DNA from: Paraburkholderia sp. BL23I1N1
GTDB taxonomy: Bacteria > Pseudomonadota > Gammaproteobacteria > Burkholderiales > Burkholderiaceae
DNA: 64,000 bases
Direction of reading: 5' to 3'
NCBI RefSeq assembly: GCF_003610295.1
Contig: NZ_RAPV01000001.1
Coordinates: forward strand, 1,674,001-1,738,000
Shown here: piece by piece, positions 47,385 to 57,606 of the stretch
Position numbering within the stretch: the stretch's first letter is position 1
Layout: every line of letters begins with the position of its first letter
Translations under genes and position numbers: made by a program
Notes under the pieces: generated by a model
Seen by the model: only the letters and a program-made list of their open reading frames with translations
Database searches by the model: none
What the model was told of the DNA's origin: nothing

Positions 47385-47465
47385 CCCCATATCTGGAAGG
47401 GCACCATGAGCGAGCCCGAGTTGCACGTGCTGAATGCCAGACTACAGCGCGGGATGCGCAGCCCA
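47385..47465 (+). pseudogene. Internal scrap of a serine recombinase (plus strand)
   Basis: LEGTMSEPELHVLNARLQRG matches the linker after the resolvase domain (GTMSEAELHxLxARLxxG). It follows on, after a gap of about ten residues, from the fragment ending at 46003, so the 1.38 kb between them looks inserted or inverted. The sequence after 47465 is unrelated. Confidence 0.65.
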
Positions 47466-47784
47466 TCCGTTGACACACTTTCGGTCACCGCGATGCGGTT
47501 TATTTCGCCCCTTGAACGGTGCCTGCCTGGCCCCGGCAATTTCACGACCCTTCAGCGTCATGTAATTTGCCCTCCAGACGCTCCTGTACGTATTGGTGCA
47601 GCCGTCCCATTAATCGCCAGCTTCGCTCGCTTTGGTCGTTTGGCGAGCCGTTCCGCCTTCCGCTGCGCGACCGATGCACGATACTCGAGGCACCTACCAC
47701 GTGTCTACTCATTGCGCGCGAGGCCCAAGTTGATTGGTTCGACACGTAAAGTCCCGAGTCGTCCCGACAGGAAAAGGCAGAGCC
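47466..47784. other. Unassigned stretch between recombinase and IS3 remnants
   Basis: Frames are open on both strands (part of 47406-48125 plus) but with no recognisable family until IS3 homology begins near 47790. Probably mobile-element debris. Confidence 0.4.
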
Positions 47785-48243
47785 CGATGCATACGGTTTG
47801 CGGGATCTTGATGCAGTCGGGTCTGGCCGTCACCACCGAGGGTATCAGCTGGTCAATAGACACGCGTCCGGAAGCACAGCTTGCGAACACCATGATGGAT
47901 GCAGCCATCGAGAAGGTGGCCAATAGCAACAACCGGCCCGTCGTCCACTCCGATCGCGCTGCCCATATCGCTGGCCGGGTGGCTCTCGCGCATACGCGAT
48001 GCGAAGCTGGTTCGCTCGATGTCGCGCAAAGAATGCTCGCCCGACAATGCGACCTGCGAAGGCTTCTTCGGGCGGCTAAAGACGGAGCTGTTCTATTCCT
48101 GGGAGTGGCAGGCTGCAACCATTGACCAATTCATTGAGGTAGTTGATTCCTACATCCACAGGTATAACGAAAAGCGGATCAGGATTTCGCTTGGCTCACT
48201 CAGCCCGATCGAATACCGAGAGAGCCTCTGCTTTGCGGCATAA
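47785..48243 (+). pseudogene. IS3-family transposase, C-terminal remnant
   Basis: EAQLANTMMDAAIEKVANSN, RPVVHSDRAAHIAGR, then in another frame DAKLVRSMSRKECSPDNATC, EGFFGRLKTELFYSWEWQAA and YNEKRIRISLGSLSPIEYRE. This is the DDE end of an IS3 OrfB with a frameshift near 48000 and no N-terminus or OrfA. Inactive. Confidence 0.88.
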
Positions 48244-48560
48244 ACTGTCCAAGATTTCTGCCGCACTCCCGGTGGGTCAGAATTCAGTGCATATATGGAC
48301 CCGACGCGTTTTGCAAGCTCTTTGTGTTGATGGGAAATGGTCTGCATGCATGTATCCGGCTTGCTCGTGGGCAATTGTCGAAGCACGCCCGCAGCCTTGA
48401 TGAGATCCGCGTACCCTTGTCCTGAACAAATCAACGGCTTGGATTACACAGCCGGCACCGGAAACAGGTTTCAGGATGCTGGTTCTACCAATTTCGTCAT
48501 CACGTACTAGAGCTACGCAAACCTGCGTTGGGTGATGCCAGAGTTAGACGTGTATGGTGT
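48244..48560. other. Gap between IS3 and IS110 remnants
   Basis: About 315 bp without a supported gene on either strand; likely IS ends and short intervening sequence. Confidence 0.4.
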
Positions 48561-49506
48561 TCATGTTGCCGCCGGTTTATACGAGGCGTTGGTACTCAAC
48601 AGGACCTGGAGAACGCGCGCGTTCTTGTTGGCCAGCGCTACATGGCAATGGACCGCCCAGAGCAATTCCGATCTCGGCCCCAGCTTGCCGCGACAAGCCG
48701 GGTGAGAAAGGAACCCGCCGCCGTCCCGGGTAGCCCCTGGCAAGCACAGCGGTGCCGGGACCGGCGTGCAGTCTGCTGGACTCAAGGACGGCGTGCCGCG
48801 TCTGACGTTCATCCCTTGCAAGTGGGCCGTCTACCAGATATCGGGTCGGCTTCCGGAGTCGGGACGAATGTCGCTGATACGACGCCAGCGACTGCCGGCT
48901 GTTTCGGGGTCCGCTATTGTCGGCAGTAACACTCGTCGGTGTATGGATCAACAACTGTAGGTCTTTGATGGCAATGCTCGAGCTTGACGCAATCCAGCCG
49001 TAACATAATTCCGACGGAGTCACTCATTGATGTACTCGTTTGCTGCTGCCTACTAAAAGCACGCCGCTTTGTCGCGCGTACGCAACGATCATCTGACGGC
49101 TAGGCCCGACGCCGGGATGCCGCGTAGCCGCCTATGGCGGCTTTCACCCGGCTTCTGCACGCGCCTGTACCTACCGGAGGACGGAGCAGGGCAGGAGGCA
49201 AACCGAATAGACCCTTTCATCGTCAATTTGTCCGCGTCGGTCTCGGCCAGCATACTGCGCCGCGGCTCACAGCGATATCAGCCTGCTGGGCAACGAAATC
49301 CACCGGTTTGAACTGGATGTCGAGATGCAGGTCGGGATCCGCGATACATGGACGCCCGAAGCAACGGCGGCATTGAACAGCCGGGCTCCGTCAAAGCGCC
49401 GGCTATCAAATTCACCGGTTTCGTCTTCGATCCAGCACATCTGAAATACGCGCTTCGAGATGTCGAGCCCGTAGGTCGTGGTAGCCCTGGTCGTTCCTCG
49501 CTTCAA
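48561..49506 (-). pseudogene. IS110-family transposase, degenerate
   Basis: The N-terminal end at 49506-49400 reads TTYGLDISKRVFQMCWIEDE, then TGEFDSRRFDGARL, as in IS110 transposases of the IS1111 type. The C-terminal end near 48640-48561 reads HVALANKNARVLQVLLSTNA, SYKP, again IS110. The middle has lost its frame. Order, strand and total length (about 950 bp) fit one decayed copy. It is unrelated in sequence to the intact IS110 transposase at 58149. Confidence 0.7.
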
Positions 49507-49869
49507 AAACGGGAGCTAGCCGCGTCACTTTGGCATATCGAGGAAGGTCGCATCGGTACAGACTTGGCTCCTGCGACTTCAGCACGCCCTTTCTTTCCCC
49601 GAGCGGAGGGCGGCGTTCATGCCATCTATCCACTTTGCCAGCTGACACCAGCGCCGCTCAGGGTGGTAGCTAGCAAGCGCGAAAGTCGCGGCGGTACGCC
49701 GCAGCGAGGCGCCCAGGCACAGCAGTTCCAGAACCTGGTGCTGCAGCGCCCAGCCAAACTGGTGGTGCGGGCGGATGCAGCGGCAGGCGTGAAAACAGGT
49801 ACGTCGGCATGACGGACAACGGAAACGCGGCTGAGGTCACAGTCGACACGACGGTCGGCCCTGCAGTCG
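49507..49869. other. Unassigned stretch before the IS630 remnant
   Basis: Open frames overlap on both strands (49348-49812 plus, 49670-50062 minus) but neither shows a family I know. Likely IS debris. Confidence 0.4.
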
Positions 49870-50260
49870 TAACAACCGTGCCCCGTGCCCGCACGAGATG
49901 GCGCCGCGCCATACCAGCGAGCAGTTCGTGGCCTTCCTCACCGACGTTGTAGCCAGCCAGCGGCCCAAACAAGAGATCCATGTGATCTGCGACAACGTCA
50001 GCAGTCACAAGACCCCGCGCGTGCAAGATTTCCTGCGGCAACACCGAAACGTGCGGTTGCATTACACGCCGACCTATACCTCCTGGCTAAATCAGGTGGA
50101 GAACTGATTCTCGCGCATCCAGCGCGACGTGTTTGCGCGAGGCATCTTCACCACGGTAAAGGATCTGGAGCGCAAGCTGATGCGCTATATCCGCGAGCAC
50201 AACAAGAATCCCAGGCCGATTAAATGGAAGTACGACGATCCATCGCGGCGAGTTCGATCA
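49870..50260 (+). pseudogene. IS630-family transposase remnant
   Basis: TSEQFVAFLTDVVASQRPKQ, EIHVICDNVSSHKTPRVQDF, NVRLHYTPTYTSWLNQVEN, then TGA where IS630 has tryptophan (50105-50107), and FSRIQRDVFARGIFTTVKDL, MRYIREHNKNPRPIKWKY. The second and third catalytic acids region is recognisable, but the N-terminus is absent and the in-frame stop kills it. Confidence 0.9.
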
Positions 50261-50367
50261 GTGCCATTTCAACGACGCAGTCGGCTAGTGGCCGTGATAA
50301 AGCGATCTTATCTCCTTCATCGCGCAAACTCACCCGTACAACCATCCTGCTAACGTGGAAGAGATCA

Positions 50368-51972
50368 TCAATCCCCGAACCACCATCGTTGATATGCTCG
50401 CCCGCCGTCAAGCTCCCATGCGCTGGAAATTGTTTTGGTATGCTTCACGTTGCTTCTGCGTGCGCTAACCTTGTTTGCGAAGAACGGAATCAAATAACCT
50501 CCGTCGTCGCTACAGATGGCTTGCATCTCTGCGTATATCTCAGAACGCCTTTTCTGATCGAGCATTGACTTCGCCGTCAGAAGAAGCGACTGAAACCTGT
50601 CATTGTGCCAGTGCGTATCATTCCACGCAGCGCCATCCTCAAAGAACTGCGAGAACACAACGTCCGGTGTTGGTCTTTGCCCGGCGTTGACAACGACGAA
50701 CGGCTTTTTTAACCACACATTTGACCAATAACCGTCAGCAGATTCCCGGACCACTCCGATGTCGATCCCTGCCTTCGATGCGCCCTGCGCGAACAGAACT
50801 GCCATGTCTACGGCGCTAGCGCCTGCAGCATCACTTGTCGAAAGTTGAACCTTAAGCGAATCGAGTCCTGCTTTTCGAAGATAGAACTTAGCCTTGTCGG
50901 GATCGTAGTGACGTTGCGGAATTTTCGCGGCGTAGGGCATGATCGGGCTCACTGGTTGATCGTTTCCCACCGTCGCGTGACCGTTCATAATCTTCGCGAT
51001 GATTTCTTCGCGATTTAACGCATATTTCAGCGCGAGTCGGACATTCGGATCCTTGAACGGCGATGACAGACAATTCATCGGCATCCCGTTGTAGCTACCG
51101 CCCGCGACCTCGTCGATTGCGACTGACCGATTGCGACTCAGAAGAGGTAAGATTCTCAGGTCAAGGCTTACGATGGCATCGGCCTCGTTGTTGAGCAGCG
51201 CCGTCTGCCTAGCGTTGACGTCGTTCAATACCATCAGGTGAAGCGCATCAAAGTACGCCTGGTCAGGTCTGTGATACCTGTCATGACGTGTTAGTTCTGC
51301 GCCTATACCGGGCTGGAAGCGGACAATTTTGTACGGTCCAGCGCCTATTCCCGATCCCCAGTCAATCCCGCCATTACCGTCTCCGGGCATGATCGGGAAG
51401 TGGTAGTCTGCCATGAGATAAGGTAGGTCTGCCATGCCGGCGCTCAGCTTGATAACGACAACACCAACACCATCAGCGCTAATGTCCGCGATGTCCTTCA
51501 GGAGGGTCTTAGCGCCAGATGTGGAACCTGGCCGTCGATGGTAGTTAATTGAGGCTACGACGTCGCTCGCAGTTAATGTCTTGCCGTTATGAAATTGCTG
51601 GCCGCGAAAGAGCTTGAACTTCCATACCTTGGCATCGGGCGACGACTCCCATGATTGAGCCGAGTCCGGCCCTACCTGGTTGGACGGAGTGGTCTCAGTC
51701 AGGTATGTTCTAAATGCATACCCCAACTGGATCATGTACAGACTGGCTGTCGTTGCCGGATCAAGCGAATCGGTCGTGCTGCCGTCGCTTAGCCCCGCGC
51801 GGAAGGTCCCTCCTTTTTTCGGCGTGGCGTATGCAGTTTGTGCCCACAAAGAAGGGGCAGTCGCACCTAGCCCGAGCGCCCCGGATGTTTGCAAAAATTG
51901 TCTGCGGGAAACTTGGGATCTGGAGACGTCTCGCAAGAGAAGCTCCAGTTTATAGCCCATTTCGTTATTCAT
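50368..51972 (-). CDS. ABC transporter substrate-binding protein, peptide/opine type
   Basis: A 534-residue family 5 extracellular binding protein. The N-terminus has a twin-arginine signal (VSRRQFLQTSGALGLGATAP), so it is folded before export to the periplasm. Family features are GGTFRAGLSDGSTTDSLDPA, FKLFRGQQFHNGKTLTASDV, DPNVRLALKYALNREEIIAK and a C-terminal YQRWWFGD. It binds peptides, opines or similar compounds. It is the last gene, 197 bp after the ATPase gene, of the minus-strand uptake operon with amidase. Confidence 0.93.
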   Translation of the reverse strand: MNNEMGYKLELLLRDVSRSQVSRRQFLQTSGALGLGATAPSLWAQTAYATPKKGGTFRAGLSDGSTTDSLDPATTASLYMIQLGYAFRTYLTETTPSNQVGPDSAQSWESSPDAKVWKFKLFRGQQFHNGKTLTASDVVASINYHRRPGSTSGAKTLLKDIADISADGVGVVVIKLSAGMADLPYLMADYHFPIMPGDGNGGIDWGSGIGAGPYKIVRFQPGIGAELTRHDRYHRPDQAYFDALHLMVLNDVNARQTALLNNEADAIVSLDLRILPLLSRNRSVAIDEVAGGSYNGMPMNCLSSPFKDPNVRLALKYALNREEIIAKIMNGHATVGNDQPVSPIMPYAAKIPQRHYDPDKAKFYLRKAGLDSLKVQLSTSDAAGASAVDMAVLFAQGASKAGIDIGVVRESADGYWSNVWLKKPFVVVNAGQRPTPDVVFSQFFEDGAAWNDTHWHNDRFQSLLLTAKSMLDQKRRSEIYAEMQAICSDDGGYLIPFFANKVSARRSNVKHTKTISSAWELDGGRAYQRWWFGD

Positions 51973-52168
51973 ATTTCCTCGTTGTGCGTAGAATGGATTG
52001 CGGGTTTTTGGAATGTGCGAGCTAAAGTGAAAAACAACCGTCTCTTACGTCCGGTCAAGCGCCGAGCGGATTGCTCATGCCGTTTCGCTCCAATTAGCGA
52101 TGAAATTTCCCAACTTGCGCAGCTCCCTCTGGTTGAACCACGCCTATGGTCTGTATGACCCGCGACGG

Positions 52169-53824
52169 TTAAACCGAAGACTTAAGTCTTGTGGAACCCT
52201 TCGGCCGCCTTTGACTGATCGTCGAGTCAAGCCATCCAGGGTCAGTTTGCGGAACTGATGAAAGAAGCAATTCGGTGTAGGGAGCATATGGTGGGGCCAT
52301 AATGGCCTCCTTGCTTCCCTGGTCAACTATTCGCCCATTCTGCATTACCACCACTTCGTCACTGATGGCTTTTACTACGCCGAGATCATGTGTAATGAAG
52401 ATATACGTCACACCGAACTCCCTCTGCAGTTTCATCAGCAACTTAAGTACGCCCTCCTGCACGACCTGGTCGAGGGCTGAGGTGATTTCGTCGCAGATGA
52501 TGAGCTCAGGACTAGCCGCAAGAGCACGGGCGATGCTTACGCGCTGCCTCTGGCCACCAGAAAGCTCAGATGGCCGACGCGAGGCGAAGCTATCATCGAG
52601 TTCAATCTTCTTGAGTAAATCTGACACTCGTCTGGATAGCTCGGGATCGGTGATTTTTGAATAGAACGCGAGCGGACGAGCAAGGATATCCCGCACGGTG
52701 TGATGCGGATTCAGTGCAGTATCGGCCATTTGATAAATCATCTGTACGCGGCGGAGCTGCTCGCGGGAGCGATTCACATAAGAACTAGGAAGAATTCGGT
52801 CTTCGAGCACAACCTCACCACTACTTGGAATCAGTAAACCTGCAATCACCCGAGCTATCGTGCTTTTACCCGATCCGCTTTCACCGACGATTGCAACAGT
52901 CCTCCCTTTGGGGATAGTCATGGTTATTTGATCAAGAACCTTGACGCTGCCGTAATGCGCTGAAACGCCTTCTAGTTTGAGAAAAACCTCTCGAGATTGA
53001 TTGGCAACGAACGGCTTTTCCAGCGACCGTACAGCCCACAATGAGCGTGTGTACTCGTGTTTCGGCTCATCTATCATCTCTCTCGTGGGCGCTTCCTCTA
53101 CGCATTTTCCCTTGTGAAGAACCATAAGACGTGTAGCCATTTGGGACACTATCGCGAGGTCATGCGTGACGAAAATAGCGGCCACGTGATAACGTTCAAC
53201 GACATCCTTGATCGCGGCCAATACCTCAATCTGCGTCGTCACATCGAGAGCGGTTGTGGGTTCATCAAAGATGATCAGATTCGGTTCCGGCGACATTGCC
53301 ATCGCTGTCATCACTCGCTGCAGTTGACCGCCGGATACCTGGTGTGGATAGCGCCTGCCTATCTGTTCGGGTTCAGGAAGCAGTAACGCGCGAAACATAT
53401 CCTTGGCATCCCGGGCCGCATTGCGACGGGTCTTGATGCCATGGACCACAGCACTTTCCACTGTCTGCCGTATGAGTCTCTGCGATGGATTGAAGGAAGC
53501 TGCGGCGCTCTGGGCGACATAGGTGATTTGTGATCCGCGGATGTTCAGTCGCTCCGACTCCGACGCGGTGACAAGGTTTCTGTTCAAGAACTCGACCTTT
53601 CCGCTCACGATTCTGCACCCCGGCCGCACATAACCCATGGCTGCCAGCCCCAGCGTCGACTTGCCTGAGCCCGATTCACCTATCAGACCTACGACTTCAC
53701 CGCGATGTACACGAAGATCAATGTCGTCGATAATCCTATGCCATTGACCTTTGCTGAAACCGTCAATCACAAGGCCTTCCACGTGAAGAATCACATCGCT
53801 TTCACTCAGGTTCCTATTGGTCAT
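52169..53824 (-). CDS. Fused double ABC ATPase for oligopeptide/opine uptake
   Basis: A 551-residue protein with two DppD/DppF-like ATPase domains. First domain: GESGSGKSTLG, VSGGQLQRVMTAMAM, LIIFDEPTTALD. Second: GESGSGKSTIARVI, LSGGQRQRVSIARAL, LIICDEITSALD, each with its H-loop THDL. It powers import through the two permeases. The ATG at 53824 overlaps the permease stop (ATGA) and was preferred to an ATG 13 codons upstream. Confidence 0.95.
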   Translation of the reverse strand: MTNRNLSESDVILHVEGLVIDGFSKGQWHRIIDDIDLRVHRGEVVGLIGESGSGKSTLGLAAMGYVRPGCRIVSGKVEFLNRNLVTASESERLNIRGSQITYVAQSAAASFNPSQRLIRQTVESAVVHGIKTRRNAARDAKDMFRALLLPEPEQIGRRYPHQVSGGQLQRVMTAMAMSPEPNLIIFDEPTTALDVTTQIEVLAAIKDVVERYHVAAIFVTHDLAIVSQMATRLMVLHKGKCVEEAPTREMIDEPKHEYTRSLWAVRSLEKPFVANQSREVFLKLEGVSAHYGSVKVLDQITMTIPKGRTVAIVGESGSGKSTIARVIAGLLIPSSGEVVLEDRILPSSYVNRSREQLRRVQMIYQMADTALNPHHTVRDILARPLAFYSKITDPELSRRVSDLLKKIELDDSFASRRPSELSGGQRQRVSIARALAASPELIICDEITSALDQVVQEGVLKLLMKLQREFGVTYIFITHDLGVVKAISDEVVVMQNGRIVDQGSKEAIMAPPYAPYTELLLSSVPQTDPGWLDSTISQRRPKGSTRLKSSV

Positions 53825-54738
53825 CGCGTTTCCTTCAATCCGCCAACGAGTTGAAGAGTCCAATCTATTATCAAATTCATCGAGATGGTCACCATGCCTA
53901 TCGCGAACGCCGGAATGAGCGGCGTTAGCGCAAGCATGGGATCGCTATCCAGGAATCCCACCAATGAAGCATTTTCCCGGACCATTGATCCCCAGTCCGC
54001 GGTTGGCGGCTGAATACCGACACCTAAAAATGAGAGCGCAGCGACGGTGAGAAAAACGTAGCAAAAGCGTATTCCAAACTCTGCTACAAGAGTCGGGATG
54101 ATGTTGGGTAGAATTTCTCGCCGCATGACCCAAATCCAGCCTTCCCCCCGCAGACGGGCAACCTCGACAAATTCCATTGCTACAACGTTGACTGAAACGG
54201 CCCGAGTAAGACGATAGACCCGGGTGGCATCGAGAAAAGCAATGATCAGCACAAGGTTGAGTACGTTTGTACCGAATACGGACAGGAGCATCAGGGCGAA
54301 GATCAAAGTCGGGATTGCCATTAGGATGTCGTTCACGCGACTCATGATCTGATCTGTCCAGCCACCGCGGATCGCAGAAAGGGAACCGGCCGTCGCCCCA
54401 ACGGAAAAGGAAAGCGTTGTGGTTGCTACTGCGATGAGGATGCTGTTTCGACCACCGAAAAGAAGGCGGCTAAAGACGTCTCGTCCCAACTGATCTGTAC
54501 CTAACCAGAACTGGCTGCTCCAAGGTGCTAAAACGGCATCAAACGTTTGGGTTTGGCTGTAGGGTGCAATTATCGGGGCAAGGGCTGCTGCCGAGAAAAC
54601 CAATAGAAGTATCGTCGTGGCGATCTTTACGTTCGCCGGCGACGAACACATCAAAGCGATAATTCGGTCAGTACGAGAGTTCTGATCGAGACCAGCCGAC
54701 GAATCCGGCTGGGTTGACGCGTGATGGATTGTATTCAT
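53821..54738 (-). CDS. ABC permease, DppC/OppC-like
   Basis: A 305-residue inner-membrane permease with about six helices. Typical features are APIIAPYSQTQTFDAVLAPW, SSQFWLGTDQLGRDVFSRLL, GGRNSILIAVATTTLSFSVG and the EAA loop VEVARLRGEGWIWVMRREIL, PNIIPTLVAEF. It forms the pore with the DppB-like partner 3 bp upstream and overlaps the ATPase gene by 4 bp. Confidence 0.95.
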   Translation of the reverse strand: MNTIHHASTQPDSSAGLDQNSRTDRIIALMCSSPANVKIATTILLLVFSAAALAPIIAPYSQTQTFDAVLAPWSSQFWLGTDQLGRDVFSRLLFGGRNSILIAVATTTLSFSVGATAGSLSAIRGGWTDQIMSRVNDILMAIPTLIFALMLLSVFGTNVLNLVLIIAFLDATRVYRLTRAVSVNVVAMEFVEVARLRGEGWIWVMRREILPNIIPTLVAEFGIRFCYVFLTVAALSFLGVGIQPPTADWGSMVRENASLVGFLDSDPMLALTPLIPAFAIGMVTISMNLIIDWTLQLVGGLKETR

Positions 54739-54741
54739 GAG

Positions 54742-55749
54742 TTATCTCGGATGCAGGAGCCTAGGATTGCTTAGTATTGAAGCGACGTCAGCGAACAGGT
54801 TTAGAACGATATAGATACCACCAAAAAGAAGCGCGCAAGCTTGAACCACGGGAATGTCGCGGCTGGCCACAGAGTCCACCATTAACTGGCCCATGCCGGG
54901 GTAAACAAAAATCACTTCAATGATGACAACGCCAACTACCAGATAGGCGAGATTGAACGCGATGACGTTGGCGATCGCCGCAACTGCATTTGGAAGAATG
55001 TGCAATGCAATGATCCGCGTGCGCCGGAGGCCCTTCAGGTTGGCCATCTCGACGTATGATTGCGTCAAGAGCGAAACAATTGCAGTACGCGTCATTCTCA
55101 TCATGTGAGCCGTCACAATGAGCGTCAGTGTGAGCGCTGGAAGGAGAGTGACATAAAACCTATGTACGAGCGAGGAGTCGGGGCCAATTGACGCTATTGA
55201 CGGAAAAATCCCGAGCTTCGAGCTCATGAAAAGAATCATGAGATACGCGATAAAGAATTCCGGAAACGAGATGGCGCCGAGTGTTATCAAATTCACTACT
55301 CTGTCGTACCAGGAATTTCGGTAGATCGCGGCCGTGATCCCAAGAACCAATGAAACCGGAACGGCTATGAGAGCGGTTAGACATGCGAGGAACAGGGTGT
55401 TGCCGAGACGAGGAAGCACGATTCCAGAAACCGATCGACCGCCCGTTGGCGACCATCCTGAGAAAGAGAATCCGAGGTCCCCGCGGCAGAGGTGTTCGAT
55501 CCAATGCACGTACCGCAACGGCGATGGCTGAGCAAGTCCAAGTTGCGTTCGCAGCGCTGACACTGTTTCTGGAGTGGCCGATTGTCCGAGTATGGCACTA
55601 GCGAAATCTCCCGGCAGCATTTGCACAGAAAAAAATATGACCATCGAAACTGCAAGTGCTGTCACCACGCCTAGCACGATTCGTTGCAGTAACAAGATCG
55701 AGAGTTTTCTCACGTCACTGTCCTTTATCCTGTTCCAACCTGTCGCCAT
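54742..55749 (-). CDS. ABC permease, DppB/OppB-like
   Basis: A 335-residue permease: LLQRIVLGVVTALAVSMVIF, FFSVQMLPGDFASAILGQ, RTQLGLAQPSPLRYVHWIEH, DLGFSF and the EAA loop VEMANLKGLRRTRIIALHIL, PNAVAAI. Six helices are expected. A GTG 12 codons in (VRKLSILLLQR) is an alternative start. It is separated from the amidase by 236 bp with no gene, which may hold a promoter. Confidence 0.95.
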   Translation of the reverse strand: MATGWNRIKDSDVRKLSILLLQRIVLGVVTALAVSMVIFFSVQMLPGDFASAILGQSATPETVSALRTQLGLAQPSPLRYVHWIEHLCRGDLGFSFSGWSPTGGRSVSGIVLPRLGNTLFLACLTALIAVPVSLVLGITAAIYRNSWYDRVVNLITLGAISFPEFFIAYLMILFMSSKLGIFPSIASIGPDSSLVHRFYVTLLPALTLTLIVTAHMMRMTRTAIVSLLTQSYVEMANLKGLRRTRIIALHILPNAVAAIANVIAFNLAYLVVGVVIIEVIFVYPGMGQLMVDSVASRDIPVVQACALLFGGIYIVLNLFADVASILSNPRLLHPR

Positions 55750-55985
55750 TTGCCCGCGAGATAGTCGGTAAATGGCCTGTTTTTCTGCGTGCGAAGTTGG
55801 ACCCTCGTCGGCTCTGGGCTCCGAGTGGCCCTTGGAACCAACTTCCCATGGCAGACGATGGCTTCCGGTCGAGACGTTCGAAGCCGTTCCGAGAGGTATC
55901 GCGAATGAGGGTGAGCCTCGGATCCGTGATCGAATTTCGTTTTTGGTTCATTCCATCAAGGCACTCCGCGGAAAGCGGAAAATGA

Positions 55986-57398
55986 TCAACAGAAAGCGCG
56001 TGCTTGTCCGTTAGTGATGCGCGGGCGGATGTTGCGAAAGTTTGTAGCCTTCTCGAAGGCCGCCGCTAATTGGATAAGTTTGTGTTCCATAAACGGTTTT
56101 GCTGCTATCTGAACCGACACTGGCATGTGGTCTATCCCGAATCCGGAGCAGAAGACGATGCTTGGCCAACCAGTGATATTGAACGGTTCGTAAAACCCTG
56201 GTTTTTCCAGATCACCCCACCTGGGCACATCCGTCATGAATGGAGCTCCATTGGCTGCACCCGCGGTAACAATCACGTCCACGTCGGCAGTTGCGGCAGC
56301 CGTTGCCATACATAACCGTCTGCGCTGCCTGACTGCGTTGACATAATCGGCGGCACTGAGTGTTGCGCCTAGCAATAGTCGAAGTCTTAGCTGCTCGCCG
56401 AAGTCAGATGGGTTGGAGCGCAACGCCTTCTCGTGAACGGAATAAGCCTCTGCTGTCAAGATCACGAAACACGTTGCCCGATACTCTTCTAGCCGCGGCA
56501 TCGTCACCTGGTCTACATGTGCGCCCTGTTCCGTCCAAACTGAGATTGCGCGATCCAGACCTTCCTTGACAGCGGGCGTAACGGGGTGTTCTGTTTCATG
56601 CCAGTCTGACGCGATACCAATACGAATCCCTCGCACGTTATCTTCAGCCCGCACAGCGAGATCCGCAGGCGCTCGCTTTGCGCTGGCCGGATCCTCGCGG
56701 TCATATCCGGCCATTTCCTCAAGAAGCAACGCACAATCTTCGGCGGTCCAGCACAAGGGTCCAACATGATCCAAGGAGGGCGCGAGCGGTAAGATGCCCC
56801 GTTTGCTGCATAGACCGTATGTCGGCTTCAGCCCCACAACGCCGCATAGGGCCGCCGGCGCAGCGATTGAGCCCGCTGTATCAGTGCCTGTACCGCCTAA
56901 AATAAGGCCGGCCGCAACGGCAGCGGCAGTACCGCTCGATGAACCGGACGTGAAGCGCCGTGTATCCCACGGGTTCCGGGCTGGCGGCCACGGCAGATCG
57001 AATGACGGTCCACCTAGCGCAAATTCGTGCATCGCCAGTTTGCCCAACGATATCGCGCCTGCATCCGCGAGCGAACGCACGACGTGAGCATCACCTTCCG
57101 GCACCCAACCTTTGAGATGTTTCGAATGCGCACTAGTCTGGACGCCCTTCGTGAAGAGAATATCTTTGTGGCCGATTGGAATGCCGTCCAGCCTTCCACG
57201 TAGCTCGCCTTTCATCATCCGGTGTTCGGCCTCAATCGCTTCTTGGCGCGCCCTGTCCACCGTTACTGTAATGAATGCATTCAAGCTGGCGTCGACAGAC
57301 TCGATCCTCGTTAAACACGCGTCGATAAGTTCGACCGGTGATAGTTTGCGCTTGTGTATCAGGTTCGACGCTTCAGCAATCGTAGGTATTTGCATCAA
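55986..57398 (-). CDS. Amidase-signature family hydrolase
   Basis: A 470-residue amidase. The Ser-cisSer-Lys triad is visible: catalytic Lys in GIPIGHKDIL, cis-Ser in FTSGSSSGTAAAVAA and nucleophile Ser in GTDTAGSIAAPAALCGVVGL. The usual arginine after the nucleophile (GSIRxP) is alanine here, which may affect substrate choice. It hydrolyses an amide; substrate unknown. It is upstream of the ABC permeases on the same strand and 7 bp after a small ORF, suggesting uptake and hydrolysis of an amide-bearing compound. Confidence 0.93.
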   Translation of the reverse strand: MMQIPTIAEASNLIHKRKLSPVELIDACLTRIESVDASLNAFITVTVDRARQEAIEAEHRMMKGELRGRLDGIPIGHKDILFTKGVQTSAHSKHLKGWVPEGDAHVVRSLADAGAISLGKLAMHEFALGGPSFDLPWPPARNPWDTRRFTSGSSSGTAAAVAAGLILGGTGTDTAGSIAAPAALCGVVGLKPTYGLCSKRGILPLAPSLDHVGPLCWTAEDCALLLEEMAGYDREDPASAKRAPADLAVRAEDNVRGIRIGIASDWHETEHPVTPAVKEGLDRAISVWTEQGAHVDQVTMPRLEEYRATCFVILTAEAYSVHEKALRSNPSDFGEQLRLRLLLGATLSAADYVNAVRQRRRLCMATAAATADVDVIVTAGAANGAPFMTDVPRWGDLEKPGFYEPFNITGWPSIVFCSGFGIDHMPVSVQIAAKPFMEHKLIQLAAAFEKATNFRNIRPRITNGQARAFC

Positions 57399-57405
57399 AA
57401 GATCC

Positions 57406-57606
57406 CTATGCAGCTAGATTGTCGAGCACTGTAAAAATATGGGAATGCTCGACGGCTTCGTTGTTTTCAATGGCGCCGGAGTATTCACAACTGCGCAGCA
57501 CATGAGGCACCGCTTCCCACAACACTTTTAGGTCATGGTCCGTAATTGTGAGATCCTGTTTCTCCAGGAGATATCTCAAGTCGCTTAATGTCTCGCATCG
57601 CACCAT
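57406..57606 (-). CDS. Small ORF preceding the amidase
   Basis: A 66-residue acidic protein (LRYLLEKQDLTITDHDLKVL, EAVPHVLRSCEYSGAIENNE) ending 7 bp before the amidase ATG, with GGGGGGAGCATG at its start. I do not recognise it. Some amidases have a short helical partner subunit, and position and size fit such a role, but similarity is not shown. Confidence 0.55.
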   Translation of the reverse strand: MVRCETLSDLRYLLEKQDLTITDHDLKVLWEAVPHVLRSCEYSGAIENNEAVEHSHIFTVLDNLAA

